24,102 nucleotides of DNA from JBOGDS01 sp050743075 (GCA_050743075.1 JBOGDS010000055.1:1-24102); one strand, 5' to 3'. Counted from the stretch's first letter, positions 1 through 6,161 are shown. Numbers and translations are program-made. Notes: generated from the letters alone by a model not told the origin.

Positions 1-430
1 CGTCCCACCCGGCGGCGACGGCCGCCAACGCCGCGGCACCCGGCGCTCCGGCCGCCGCCCTGAATGCGGCAGCCACGTCACCACCCACCGCCGTGCGGCG
101 AGCAACACCGCCGAGCAGATCTGGCCAGTCAGCCGCGACGGCGATCAAGGCCTGCCGCGGCGGCGACCCGGTCCGCAACTCCGCGGCGAGGGCGAGACAA
201 GCCGCGGCCACGTCCGACTCGGCCTGATGCTGCCCGCGGCCGGCCCGCCGCTGGACCCGTCGAGCGACCACAACTGCCAGGCCACCGGCCAGCCGGGCTG
301 GCGGGCGGGCCGCGACACCCGTCGCACCGCGGCCGACCCTGGACCGGAGTACCTCCGACGGCGACTCCCCGACCGCGACGCCCGCAGCCAGCCCGGCCAG
401 GACCACGGCGAGGAGCCCGCCATCAGCCAC
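1..430 (-). CDS. TadB-like pilus assembly membrane protein (type II secretion F domain), 5' part only
   Basis: Runs off the left edge; about 143 residues are present. Read from a GTG start that overlaps the end of tadA by 8 bases, the frame is open to the window edge. It encodes a short hydrophobic N-terminus (LLAVVLAGLAAGVAVG), an Arg-rich linker, then a cytoplasmic segment with ACLALAAELRTGSPPRQAL and DLLGGVARRTAVGGDVAAAF. These match the helical T2SS-F domain of TadB/TadC proteins, the inner-membrane platform of Flp/Tad pili that works with the TadA ATPase. The competing ATG frame at 423 gives Arg/Ser/Pro-rich protein without a domain, so the GTG frame is preferred. Position directly after tadA supports the TadB role. 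The family is inferred from sequence and context; the C-terminal membrane helices lie outside the window. Confidence 0.8.
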   Translation of the reverse strand, partial: MADGGLLAVVLAGLAAGVAVGESPSEVLRSRVGRGATGVAARPPARLAGGLAVVVARRVQRRAGRGQHQAESDVAAACLALAAELRTGSPPRQALIAVAADWPDLLGGVARRTAVGGDVAAAFRAAAGAPGAAALAAVAAGWD

Positions 431-1601
431 CGCCGCGCTGCGCCACCAGCGCCTCGAAGTCACTCGCAGCCGGACCGGTCCCGACGTCGCCGCCCGGGCC
501 GACCCGTAGCGCCGGAACACTGACCAGCTCTCCGGCAGCCGACCGGGACAGCAGATCGACCTCGGCGACCCGCCTCGCGCCGGACCGTTCCCGGACCAGA
601 TGGACCACGACCTCGAGCGCAGCAGCCGCCTGTGCATGGAGGGCGTCGCGGCGCAGGCCGGCTGCGACCCCGAGCGCCTCCAGCCGCGCCGGGACGTCAG
701 CAGCCGAGTTGGCGTGCAGCGTGCCGCAGCCGCCCTCGTGACCGGTGTTCAGGGCGGCCAAGAGGTCAACGACCTCCGCCCCGCGGACCTCACCGACCAC
801 CAGCCGGTCCGGCCGCATGCGCAGGGCATGGCGCACGAGATCGTCGAGCCCCACCCGGCCCGCACCCTCCACATTGGGCAGCCGGCCCTCGAGCCTGACC
901 ACGTGGGGAAGGTCGGGACACAGCTCACCGGAGTCCTCGACCAGGACCAGCCGCTCCCCCGGATCGGCAAGCCCGAGCAACGCGCCCAGCACCGTGGTCT
1001 TGCCGCTACCCGTGCCGCCGGTGACCAGGAAGGCCAACCTGGCCCGGACCAGCGCCACCAGAGCCGGTGCCAGCTCCGTCGAGACGCTGCCGCAGGCGAC
1101 CAGGTCGTCGAAGCCGAAGGTCGGGCCGGCGGGGATGCGGAACGACAGAAGGGTCCCGGTGGGCGAGACCGGAGGCAGCACCGCGTGCAGTCGGACGCCA
1201 CCTGGGAGCCTGGCATCGACGAACGGGACGGCCGCGTCGAGACGGCGACCTGCTGCCGTCGCGAGCCGCTGGCCGAGCCGCCGCACGGCCGCCTCGTCGC
1301 GGAACCGGATCGGCGAACGCTCCAAGCCGCGGCCGCGGTCGACCCACACCTCCTCGGGCGAGTTGACCAGGACATCGGTGACGCCCGGTTCGCGGAGCAC
1401 GACATCGAGCGGACCGGCGCCGGCGATCTCGGCCCGGAGCAGCCCGGTCACCTCGAGCAGAGCCGCATCCCCGAGAACCGTGCCCTCACTGCGCAGCGCT
1501 GCGGCGACCCGCGCGGGGGTGGGCGTCCCCGTCTCGGCGGCCAGGCTCGACCGCACCCGCTCGAGGAGACGTGGGTCCACGCTGGTGGCTGTCGCGCTCA
1601 T
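423..1601 (-). CDS. tadA: TadA/CpaF-type secretion ATPase of a Flp pilus system
   Basis: 392 residues. Hexameric ATPase that powers assembly of a Flp/Tad pilus at the cytoplasmic face of the membrane. Visible motifs: Walker A GGTGSGKT (about 195-202), Asp box VEDSGE (about 221-226), Walker B RLVVGE (about 266-271) and His box GHEGGCGTLHAN (about 288-299). The N-terminal part has the usual CpaF helical region and VTDVLVNSPEEVWVDRG. The chosen ATG overlaps the TGA of the upstream ssd/cpaE-like gene (ATGA), which fits an operon. A longer frame reaching 1652 would run into that gene. The tadB-like gene overlaps its 3' end. The set ssd, tadA, tadB is typical of actinobacterial Tad loci; pilin genes, if present, would be left of the window. 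Confidence 0.92.
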   Translation of the reverse strand: MSATATSVDPRLLERVRSSLAAETGTPTPARVAAALRSEGTVLGDAALLEVTGLLRAEIAGAGPLDVVLREPGVTDVLVNSPEEVWVDRGRGLERSPIRFRDEAAVRRLGQRLATAAGRRLDAAVPFVDARLPGGVRLHAVLPPVSPTGTLLSFRIPAGPTFGFDDLVACGSVSTELAPALVALVRARLAFLVTGGTGSGKTTVLGALLGLADPGERLVLVEDSGELCPDLPHVVRLEGRLPNVEGAGRVGLDDLVRHALRMRPDRLVVGEVRGAEVVDLLAALNTGHEGGCGTLHANSAADVPARLEALGVAAGLRRDALHAQAAAALEVVVHLVRERSGARRVAEVDLLSRSAAGELVSVPALRVGPGGDVGTGPAASDFEALVAQRGGG

Positions 1602-2689
1602 GCCACGCGCGCCTCGCGGTGCGGAACCAGATCGTCCAGCAGGCTGACACACGCCCGGGCCAGTGGTCCGCGCCCCGCCCGGCCCGGCGGCTCGCCGCGC
1701 TCCAGGGCGTCATCCAGCCGCGGCTCGGGATCCATCTCGACGGCCAACGGGAGCCCCAACGCGTCGGCGATGTCGGCACCGTCGAGCCGGGACGGCGAGG
1801 GACCGCGGACGACGGCCCGCACGTCGGGCACGACCTGCGTCAGACCCGCGGCCACCCGCGCAGCCGCGGCAACGGCACGGACCTCCGCAGGCACCACGAG
1901 CAGGACGCAGGTGCATCGGGCCAGCGCCTCCTCGACGCCCAGCTCGATCCGCCTGGGTAGGTCGAGGACCACCAGGTCGCACACCCGCCGAGCCGACGCG
2001 AGCACGGCACGGACGGCCTCGGCCGGCACCGACAGCAGGTCGCCGCGGTCCCATGACAGGACCGTGAGGCCGTGCCGTGCGGGCAGCTCGTCGAGCGTGC
2101 GCGTCGCCAGGCGGCCCCGGGTGCCGGCGAAGTCGGGCCACCGAAGCCCACTGCTGTCCTCCGCGCCCAGCACCAGATCGATGCCGCCACCGAGCGGGTC
2201 GACGTCGACCAGCATCGCCTCGTGGCCGCACCGCACGCTGGTGACTGCGAGGGCGGCTGCGAGCACCGACGCACCCGCGCCGCCACGCCCGCCGACCACC
2301 CCGACCACGACCGCGTCCCTCCCCCTGCCCTCGGCCGCGTCGGCGAGCCGCTCGACCAGGAACTGCTCGGAGTCCGGGAGGAAGATCACGTCGTCGGCGC
2401 CGAGCGCCACCCCCCGGCGCCAGATGTCGGCATCGTCGAGGTCGAGGCCGATGAGGACGACGCCGCGGCGCCGGCCTGCTCGCAGATCGGTCATGGCCAC
2501 CGACTGGTCGTCCCCGACGACGACGAGCGGGGCGGCGGCCCACCGCGCCTGTGCTGCGCCGGCGTCCGGCACCACGTCCACCTCGACCCCGGCTGCCGCC
2601 GCGAGTCTCAGCAGGTCGTCGAGCAGCGCCTCGTCGGCGGTCACGACGAGCGGCCGGCCGGCAGCCGCCGGCCCCACGAGTCTTTCCAC
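1598..2689 (-). CDS. ssd: Ssd/CpaE-like MinD-family ATPase (septum-site-determining or pilus-localising protein)
   Basis: 363 residues. N-terminal receiver-like region (about 1-115, beginning VERLVGPAAAGRPLVV), then a MinD/ParA-fold domain beginning VVVGVVGGRGGAGAS. The P-loop is deviant: the lysine of the usual GKT/S is Ala (GGAGAS). The Walker A' region LVDVDPLGGGIDLVLG and DLVVLDLPR follow. CpaE proteins place Tad pili. In mycobacteria the gene at this position (Rv3660c) is called Ssd and is linked to septum control; both roles are family knowledge, not proven here. The GTG start is chosen because GGAGG (2697-2701) sits 7 bases upstream, and the frame above it translates the small-RNA region. 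Its stop overlaps the tadA start. DnaA-box-like sequences lie about 80-115 bases upstream. Confidence 0.82.
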   Translation of the reverse strand: MERLVGPAAAGRPLVVTADEALLDDLLRLAAAAGVEVDVVPDAGAAQARWAAAPLVVVGDDQSVAMTDLRAGRRRGVVLIGLDLDDADIWRRGVALGADDVIFLPDSEQFLVERLADAAEGRGRDAVVVGVVGGRGGAGASVLAAALAVTSVRCGHEAMLVDVDPLGGGIDLVLGAEDSSGLRWPDFAGTRGRLATRTLDELPARHGLTVLSWDRGDLLSVPAEAVRAVLASARRVCDLVVLDLPRRIELGVEEALARCTCVLLVVPAEVRAVAAAARVAAGLTQVVPDVRAVVRGPSPSRLDGADIADALGLPLAVEMDPEPRLDDALERGEPPGRAGRGPLARACVSLLDDLVPHREARVA

Positions 2690-2696
2690 GGATGGG

Positions 2697-2701
2697 CCTC
2701 C
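2697..2701 (-). promoter_or_regulatory. Ribosome binding site deciding the ssd start
   Basis: GGAGG on the minus strand, 7 bases before the GTG at 2689. It fixes the start far inside a much longer open frame that continues upstream through the small-RNA gene and the HAD gene on the other strand. Confidence 0.75.
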
Positions 2702-2766
2702 AACCTGTGATCGGAGGTCAACCGTTGCCCGTGCGGGGCACCCGCCGCACGCACGAGATCGGTGGC

Positions 2767-2805
2767 TGTGGACAGTCCCGCGGTCGCAACGCCCGTTGTG
2801 GACAG
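2767..2805 (-). promoter_or_regulatory. Pair of DnaA-box-like 9-mers
   Basis: TGTGGACAG occurs at 2767-2775 and again at 2797-2805, exactly 30 bases apart. On the minus strand each reads CTGTCCACA, one mismatch from the actinobacterial DnaA box TTGTCCACA. They lie between the 6C RNA terminator and the ssd start, where the ssd promoter should be. DnaA binding is an inference from the match; there is no AT-rich unwinding region, so this is not an origin. Confidence 0.4.
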
Positions 2806-2832
2806 ACACGCAGACCGGGCCCCAGAAAGACG

Positions 2833-2919
2833 CACGGCCCCCGCCGGGGGGCGGCGGGAGCCGTGGGTGAGACCCGACCAGGGGGGCGGGCCGGGTCCGA
2901 GCGGCGGGGGGTGCCGCCG
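2833..2919 (-). ncRNA. 6C small RNA (B11-like)
   Basis: Three consecutive hairpins on the minus strand, each with a loop holding six cytosines. Hairpin 1: stem GCGGC/GCCGC (2901-2917), loop ACCCCCC. Hairpin 2: stem 2871-2879 with 2889-2897, loop CGCCCCCCT. Hairpin 3, the probable terminator: 13-bp stem 2833-2845 with 2853-2865, loop GCCCCCC. Stems 2 and 3 each contain one G-U pair as minus-strand RNA but an A-C mismatch on the plus strand, which sets the strand. C6 loops define the actinobacterial 6C RNA family, and the place between the ssd and HAD-IB genes is that of M. tuberculosis 6C/B11 (Rv3660c-Rv3661). A -10-like CACACT (2926-2931) precedes the predicted 5' end by about 6 bases; the 5' end is approximate. 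In mycobacteria 6C acts through C-rich loops on G-rich target mRNA sites. Confidence 0.9.
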
Positions 2920-2925
2920 TTACCC

Positions 2926-2931
2926 AGTGTG
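2926..2931 (-). promoter_or_regulatory. Probable -10 box of the 6C RNA
   Basis: CACACT on the minus strand, one base from the TAnnnT pattern, ends 6 bases before the predicted RNA start. No well-spaced -35 is evident; TTGGAC at 2946-2951 would leave a spacer of only 14 bases. Confidence 0.4.
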
Positions 2932-3000
2932 CCCCACCGCGCCTGGTCCAAACCACACAAGTTGAAGAATCCCGCAGCGCCACGGGAACGGGTGCCCGCA

Positions 3001-3006
3001 TATCCT
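3001..3006 (+). promoter_or_regulatory. -10 box of a leaderless promoter for the HAD gene
   Basis: TATCCT ends 7 bases before the GTG start at 3014, with no Shine-Dalgarno sequence between. The transcript would therefore begin at or within a base or two of the start codon. No TTGACA-like -35 is present. Confidence 0.5.
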
Positions 3007-3013
3007 CAGTGGC

Positions 3014-3874
3014 GTGGACGTCGCCGCAGATCCCACCGCCGATGGCGCACCCAGGGCGCGGGACGGCGCTCTGCACCGCACGGCCGCCTTCTTCGACCTT
3101 GACAAGACCGTCATCGCCAAGTCGAGCACGCTGGCCTTCTCCCGGAGCTTCTACCAGGGCGGCCTGATCAACCGGCGGGCGGTCCTGCGCAGCGCCTATG
3201 CCCAGTTCGTCTACCTGGTCGGCGGCGCCGACCACGACCAGATGGAACGGATGCGCGAGTACCTGTCCGGGCTGGTCACCGGCTGGGACGTCCAGGCCGT
3301 CAGGGACATCGTCGCCGAGACGCTGCACACCATCGTCGACCCGATCGTGTACGACGAGGCCGTCACGCTGATCGAGGAGCACCACCTGGCAGGGCGCGAC
3401 GTCGTCATCGTCTCGTCCAGCGGCGCTGAGGTGGTCGAGCCGATCGGCGAGATGCTCGGCGCGGACAGGGTGGTCGCGACCCGCATGGTCGTCGGTGACG
3501 ACGGGCGTTTCGACGGAACGATCGAGTTCTACGCCTACGCCGAGACGAAGGCCGAGGCCATCCGCGAGCTCGCCGACAAGGAGGGCTACGACCTCACCCG
3601 TTCGTACGCGTACTCAGACTCGGCGACGGACCTGCCCATGCTCGACGCGGTCGGGCACCCGTATGCCGTCAACCCCGACCGGGCGCTGCGCCGGACGGCG
3701 GCCGAGAACGGCTGGCCGGTCCTGGTCTTCTCCAAGCCGGTCGCGCTGCGGCAACGGGCCGCCTCGCTGCGCGATGCACCCAAGCCGGCCATCGCCGCTG
3801 CGGCCATCGGTGCAGGAGCGGCGGCTGCGGGCCTCGCCTGGTACGCCGTGCGGCGCCGAGGGCGTCAGACATGA
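3014..3874 (+). CDS. HAD-IB family phosphatase with C-terminal membrane anchor
   Basis: 286 residues. HAD-superfamily subfamily IB hydrolase (SerB-like). Motif I is FFDLDKTVIAKSST (nucleophile D28, acid/base D30). Motif II is in VVIVSSSGAEVVEPIGEMLG, and motif III/IV in YAYSDSATDLPMLDAVG. The substrate is unknown; such proteins dephosphorylate small metabolites or act as phospholipid-related phosphatases. The C-terminus AIAAAAIGAGAAAAGLAWYA followed by RRRGRQT looks like one membrane helix with a basic cytoplasmic tail, so the enzyme is probably membrane-tethered. GTG is taken as start because a -10 box lies just upstream and homologues begin shortly before motif I. The next gene starts inside its stop codon (ATGA), so the two are probably translated together. 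Equivalent to Rv3661 by position. Confidence 0.9.
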   Translation: MDVAADPTADGAPRARDGALHRTAAFFDLDKTVIAKSSTLAFSRSFYQGGLINRRAVLRSAYAQFVYLVGGADHDQMERMREYLSGLVTGWDVQAVRDIVAETLHTIVDPIVYDEAVTLIEEHHLAGRDVVIVSSSGAEVVEPIGEMLGADRVVATRMVVGDDGRFDGTIEFYAYAETKAEAIRELADKEGYDLTRSYAYSDSATDLPMLDAVGHPYAVNPDRALRRTAAENGWPVLVFSKPVALRQRAASLRDAPKPAIAAAAIGAGAAAAGLAWYAVRRRGRQT

Positions 3875-4851
3875 CCGAACCGCGCGACGAACCAGCGGTC
3901 GAGATTCTCGACGTCGGCCGCCGCCGCCGGCGTGAGCGCGTGGAGTTAGACCAGCCACTTCCTCCGATGCACATCGGCGGTCCTCAGCCAGACGACGAGG
4001 CAGCGACGACGTCGTCGTGGGGACGCTGGACCGCCCTCGGCGCCGCGCTGGCGGTCGGGCTGGTCTGCGGGATCCTGGTCGCCAACTCGCGCAACGACGC
4101 CGCCGAGTCCGCCGCGGCGGCCGAAGAGGTCCAGCTCGTCGCGAACATCCCGCTGCTCACGGAGGTCGGTGACGATGCGCTGTCGATGACGATGCAGTTC
4201 AACAACACCGGGCCGCTCGACCTGGAGATTCTCACCGTGCGCCCGGAGGGCTGGGACTTCCACAACGATGCCCCCGAGCGCCGGCCCAGGACCGCCCGAA
4301 CCGGTGAGTGGACGACGGTCACGAGCGTCGTCGTGCCGGACTGCAACCCATCCGTCCTGCCGAACTCCCTCGAGGTCGCCGTGCTGACGGCAGCGGGCAA
4401 ACAGACGGTCAGCGTGCCGCTGCAGGCCACCGGCGTCCTGCGCGATGCACGCAGCCTGGTCTGCAGTGATGCCCGCCCGATCGCGCTCGGCATCAGTCAG
4501 GTCGAGGTGCTCGAGGTCGACGAAGGCGGCCTGAGGATGGCGCTGCGCATGCAGGCATTCGGGTCCAGCGCGACAGCCGCCCCCTTCGACGTCACGGGAG
4601 TGAACGCCGTGGTCGGCGGCTTCGCAGTCGCCGACGCCGCGGTTCCGGTGTCGTTCGGATCGGGCGGCAGCAGTCCCGTCGAGGTCATCTGGGAGGTCGT
4701 CCGCTGCGACATCCGCGACACTCTCGGCAACGTGGAGATCCAGGTCGACGTCACGGACGAGGATGGCCGGACTTTCGTCGAAGGGGTTCCCCTCCCGGGC
4801 GAGGGGATCGCCGCGTTGGCTCGGTTCGGCGAGGCCGAGTGCGGCTCCTGA
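3871..4851 (+). CDS. Single-pass membrane protein with duplicated extracellular domain, function unknown
   Basis: 326 residues, not recognised as a named family. The Arg-rich cytoplasmic N-terminus (about 1-50, GRRRRRERV) is followed by one membrane helix (about 52-72, TALGAALAVGLVCGILVANS), so the remainder should be outside the cell. That part looks like two copies of a beta-rich domain (about 87-198 and 205-324). Each copy opens with a strand containing LLTEVGDDALSMTMQF or VLEVDEGGLRMALRMQ, has a Cys (C158; C279) before LEVAVLTAAGKQTVSVPL or VEIQVDVTDEDG, and ends near a second Cys (C198; C324). One disulfide per domain is likely. It is coupled to the HAD phosphatase gene by an ATGA overlap. 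A role at the cell surface is inferred from topology only. Confidence 0.8.
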   Translation: MTEPRDEPAVEILDVGRRRRRERVELDQPLPPMHIGGPQPDDEAATTSSWGRWTALGAALAVGLVCGILVANSRNDAAESAAAAEEVQLVANIPLLTEVGDDALSMTMQFNNTGPLDLEILTVRPEGWDFHNDAPERRPRTARTGEWTTVTSVVVPDCNPSVLPNSLEVAVLTAAGKQTVSVPLQATGVLRDARSLVCSDARPIALGISQVEVLEVDEGGLRMALRMQAFGSSATAAPFDVTGVNAVVGGFAVADAAVPVSFGSGGSSPVEVIWEVVRCDIRDTLGNVEIQVDVTDEDGRTFVEGVPLPGEGIAALARFGEAECGS

Positions 4852-4879
4852 ACGTAAAGATCTTGCCGAACCTCTTCCG

Positions 4880-4896
4880 ACACGCCGATGGCGTGT
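4880..4896 (+). terminator. Short hairpin after the membrane-protein gene
   Basis: ACACGCC, loop GAT, GGCGTGT, 28 bases past the stop codon and followed by TCTA. A compact 7-bp stem without a U-run; weak as a terminator but well placed. Confidence 0.4.
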
Positions 4897-4905
4897 TCTA
4901 CAAAC

Positions 4906-5022
4906 ATGAGTACGGCCCGCAAGGACCGCGCACGGCAGATGGGCACCCACGCGGCGATCAGCCCATGTACGGGCAGTTGTCCCGGGTCAGCCGGGGCGAC
5001 GGACGAGCAGCACGCCTGGTAA
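4906..5022 (+). CDS. Possible 38-residue small protein (doubtful)
   Basis: ATG to TAA frame beginning MSTARKDRARQMGTHAAIS, then PCTGSCPGSAGATDEQHAW. Third codon positions are about 80% G/C, as in real genes here, and the basic start plus a Cys-x3-Cys motif is not random-looking. Against it: no Shine-Dalgarno sequence, no -10 box at leaderless distance, and the length is reachable by chance in this GC content. It lies between two hairpins in the convergent gap after the membrane-protein gene. Not recognised. Confidence 0.25.
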   Translation: MSTARKDRARQMGTHAAISPCTGSCPGSAGATDEQHAW

Positions 5023-5041
5023 CCCGTCCTACGTGCCAGCG

Positions 5042-5076
5042 GCGGCGCCCCTACTCGGTTCACCCAGGGGCGCCGC
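5042..5076. terminator. Strong hairpin at a convergent gene junction
   Basis: Perfect 11-bp inverted repeat GCGGCGCCCCT / AGGGGCGCCGC with a 13-base loop. The right arm covers the last codons of the minus-strand gene ending at 5060. No U-run follows on either strand, as is common for actinobacterial terminators. Probably bidirectional. Confidence 0.6.
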
Positions 5077-5770
5077 TCGCATGCGCCAGCGCGACGTCGA
5101 CGCCGCGCGCGTACGCTTCGCAGCAATGCCGCACCCAGGCGGCGACACCATCGGCCGTACCGGACGCGTACGCGAGGGCGAGCGGTTCGTACGCACGGAC
5201 GAGCTCGAGATGGCCCGCCTCCGGGATGCTCACCGCTCTGGTGTCGACACCGCGTGCGACCAGCACGACCCTTTCGGCGGCACGCGCCACGACACCGTCG
5301 GCGACACCGAACGGCTCGAGCGCCATCAACTCCGCATGCACCACGGCCGCGACGACGACCGCCGGTGCGGAGCTCGATCCGGCCGCGAGCCGCATGAGCT
5401 GGTCCAGCCGGACCCCGTCTGTTCCAGGTCGAGGTCTGCCCAGGGTCGACAGCTCGGCCAGATCCCGTGCGGCGAGCACGTGCAGACGTGCAAGCACCTG
5501 ACCAGGCGATCGGTCCCAGACGCCGGCGAGCGCGGCGACCTCCGCCGTCGCCCGCAATGCGCCCTGCAGGATCGGGTCGTCGACGTCGTCGACGTCCCCG
5601 CCGGCCAACGAGGCCGATGCGCGCGCACCTCGCAGCGCCGACTCAGCCGCCAGCCGAGCGGCGTCGCGACGCATCGCCGGGTGGCTGAGCAGGGCGTCCA
5701 CGGCGTCGCGTGCGTGGGCGGCCGCGGCACCGACGCCGGTCAAGGCAGCGACGCCGGCGAACGGATCCAC
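5060..5770 (-). CDS. Fic-fold-like protein lacking the catalytic motif (often annotated oxidoreductase or hypothetical)
   Basis: 236 residues, almost all helical. The segment VVHAELMALEPF then GVADGVVARAAERVVLVARG (about 143-174) aligns with the Fic signature HPFxDGNGRxxR followed by its helix. P153, F154, G159 and R163 are kept, but the catalytic His is Glu (E152), the Asn is Asp (D158), and the second DGNGR glycine/arginine pair is not conserved. Near the N-terminus ALRGARASASLAG recalls the Fic regulatory motif without its Glu. It should not be an active AMP-transferase; I infer a binding or structural role. Comparable genes sit near the HAD-IB gene in other actinobacteria. GTG at 5770 is chosen over ATG at 5800 because TAGGGT (5778-5783) lies exactly 7 bases upstream, as for the HAD gene, and neither start has a Shine-Dalgarno sequence. 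Confidence 0.72.
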   Translation of the reverse strand: MDPFAGVAALTGVGAAAAHARDAVDALLSHPAMRRDAARLAAESALRGARASASLAGGDVDDVDDPILQGALRATAEVAALAGVWDRSPGQVLARLHVLAARDLAELSTLGRPRPGTDGVRLDQLMRLAAGSSSAPAVVVAAVVHAELMALEPFGVADGVVARAAERVVLVARGVDTRAVSIPEAGHLELVRAYEPLALAYASGTADGVAAWVRHCCEAYARGVDVALAHASGAPG

Positions 5771-5777
5771 GACGCCG

Positions 5778-5783
5778 ACCCTA
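5778..5783 (-). promoter_or_regulatory. -10 box of a leaderless promoter for the Fic-like gene
   Basis: TAGGGT on the minus strand, 7 bases before the GTG at 5770: the same spacing as TATCCT before the HAD gene. It decides the start in favour of GTG. Confidence 0.5.
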
Positions 5784-5845
5784 CGGAGGGCTCTGAACAT
5801 CCACGACCGCAGCGTCCCTGTACCGGCAGCGGGTCGACGCGGTCC

Positions 5846-5889
5846 AACTCCGCGAATGGAACATGTGACGGCCGGCCATCCGCGGAGTT
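5846..5889. repeat. 14-bp-stem hairpin
   Basis: AACTCCGCGAATGG pairs with CCATCCGCGGAGTT across a 16-base loop, 13 of 14 positions complementary. The perfect palindrome GGCCGGCC overlaps the inner right side. It lies upstream of the Fic-like gene and left of the dehydrogenase remnant. It could be an operator, a terminator of the lost gene's neighbour, or a scar of rearrangement. Confidence 0.6.
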
Positions 5890-5927
5890 AGGCCGCGTGC
5901 GGATCAGCGTCGGGACCGGATCCGGCG

Positions 5928-6161
5928 CGTTTCGAGATCCAAGCAGCGTCCTTTGACCGCCCTCTCCCGGCGTTCGAGCTCGGCGACCTCATCGGCCTCG
6001 ACGTTCGGCTGAGCGTGCTGCACTACCTCCACCAGACGCTCGGCGAGCGGTTCCGGCCGTGCCCGTTGCTCGTCGAGTACGTCGACGCCGGCTACCTGGG
6101 CCGCAAGACCGGCCGCGGCATCTACCAGTACAACGAAGCTTCGCTCCCTGGCGGGCTGTGA
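5928..6161 (+). pseudogene. C-terminal remnant of a 3-hydroxyacyl-CoA (3-hydroxybutyryl-CoA) dehydrogenase
   Basis: In one frame, ending at TGA 6159-6161, the translation contains FELGDLIGLDVRLSVLHYL then RPCPLLVEYVDAGYLGRKTG and RGIYQYN. This is the conserved C-terminus of the FadB2/Hbd family (PLELADxIGLD...RPxPLLxxMVxAGxLGRKTGRGFYxY). Only about 65 residues are recognisable. The NAD-binding Rossmann half and the first part of the C-terminal domain are absent, and the frame upstream of about 5964 has no family match or plausible start. It is a decayed or truncated beta-oxidation gene. The stop codon lies within the left arm of an inverted repeat. The 5' limit given is approximate. Confidence 0.8.

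Noticed and set aside
145..423. ATG-started minus-strand frame directly after tadA
   Set aside because: Low-complexity Arg/Ser/Gly protein with a stop at 145. The GTG frame starting at 430 gives a recognisable T2SS-F domain instead.
2767..2805. DnaA-box-like pair as a replication origin
   Set aside because: Only two boxes, no AT-rich region, and no dnaA, dnaN or gyr genes nearby.
600..2870. Very long open frame on the plus strand over tadA and ssd
   Set aside because: Antisense shadow caused by high GC. Composition is Arg/Ser/Pro-rich without domain motifs, while the minus strand holds complete ATPase motifs.
2690..3385. Upstream extension of the ssd frame to an ATG at 3385
   Set aside because: It would translate the 6C RNA and the antisense of the HAD gene; a good ribosome binding site and GTG at 2689 fit the family start.
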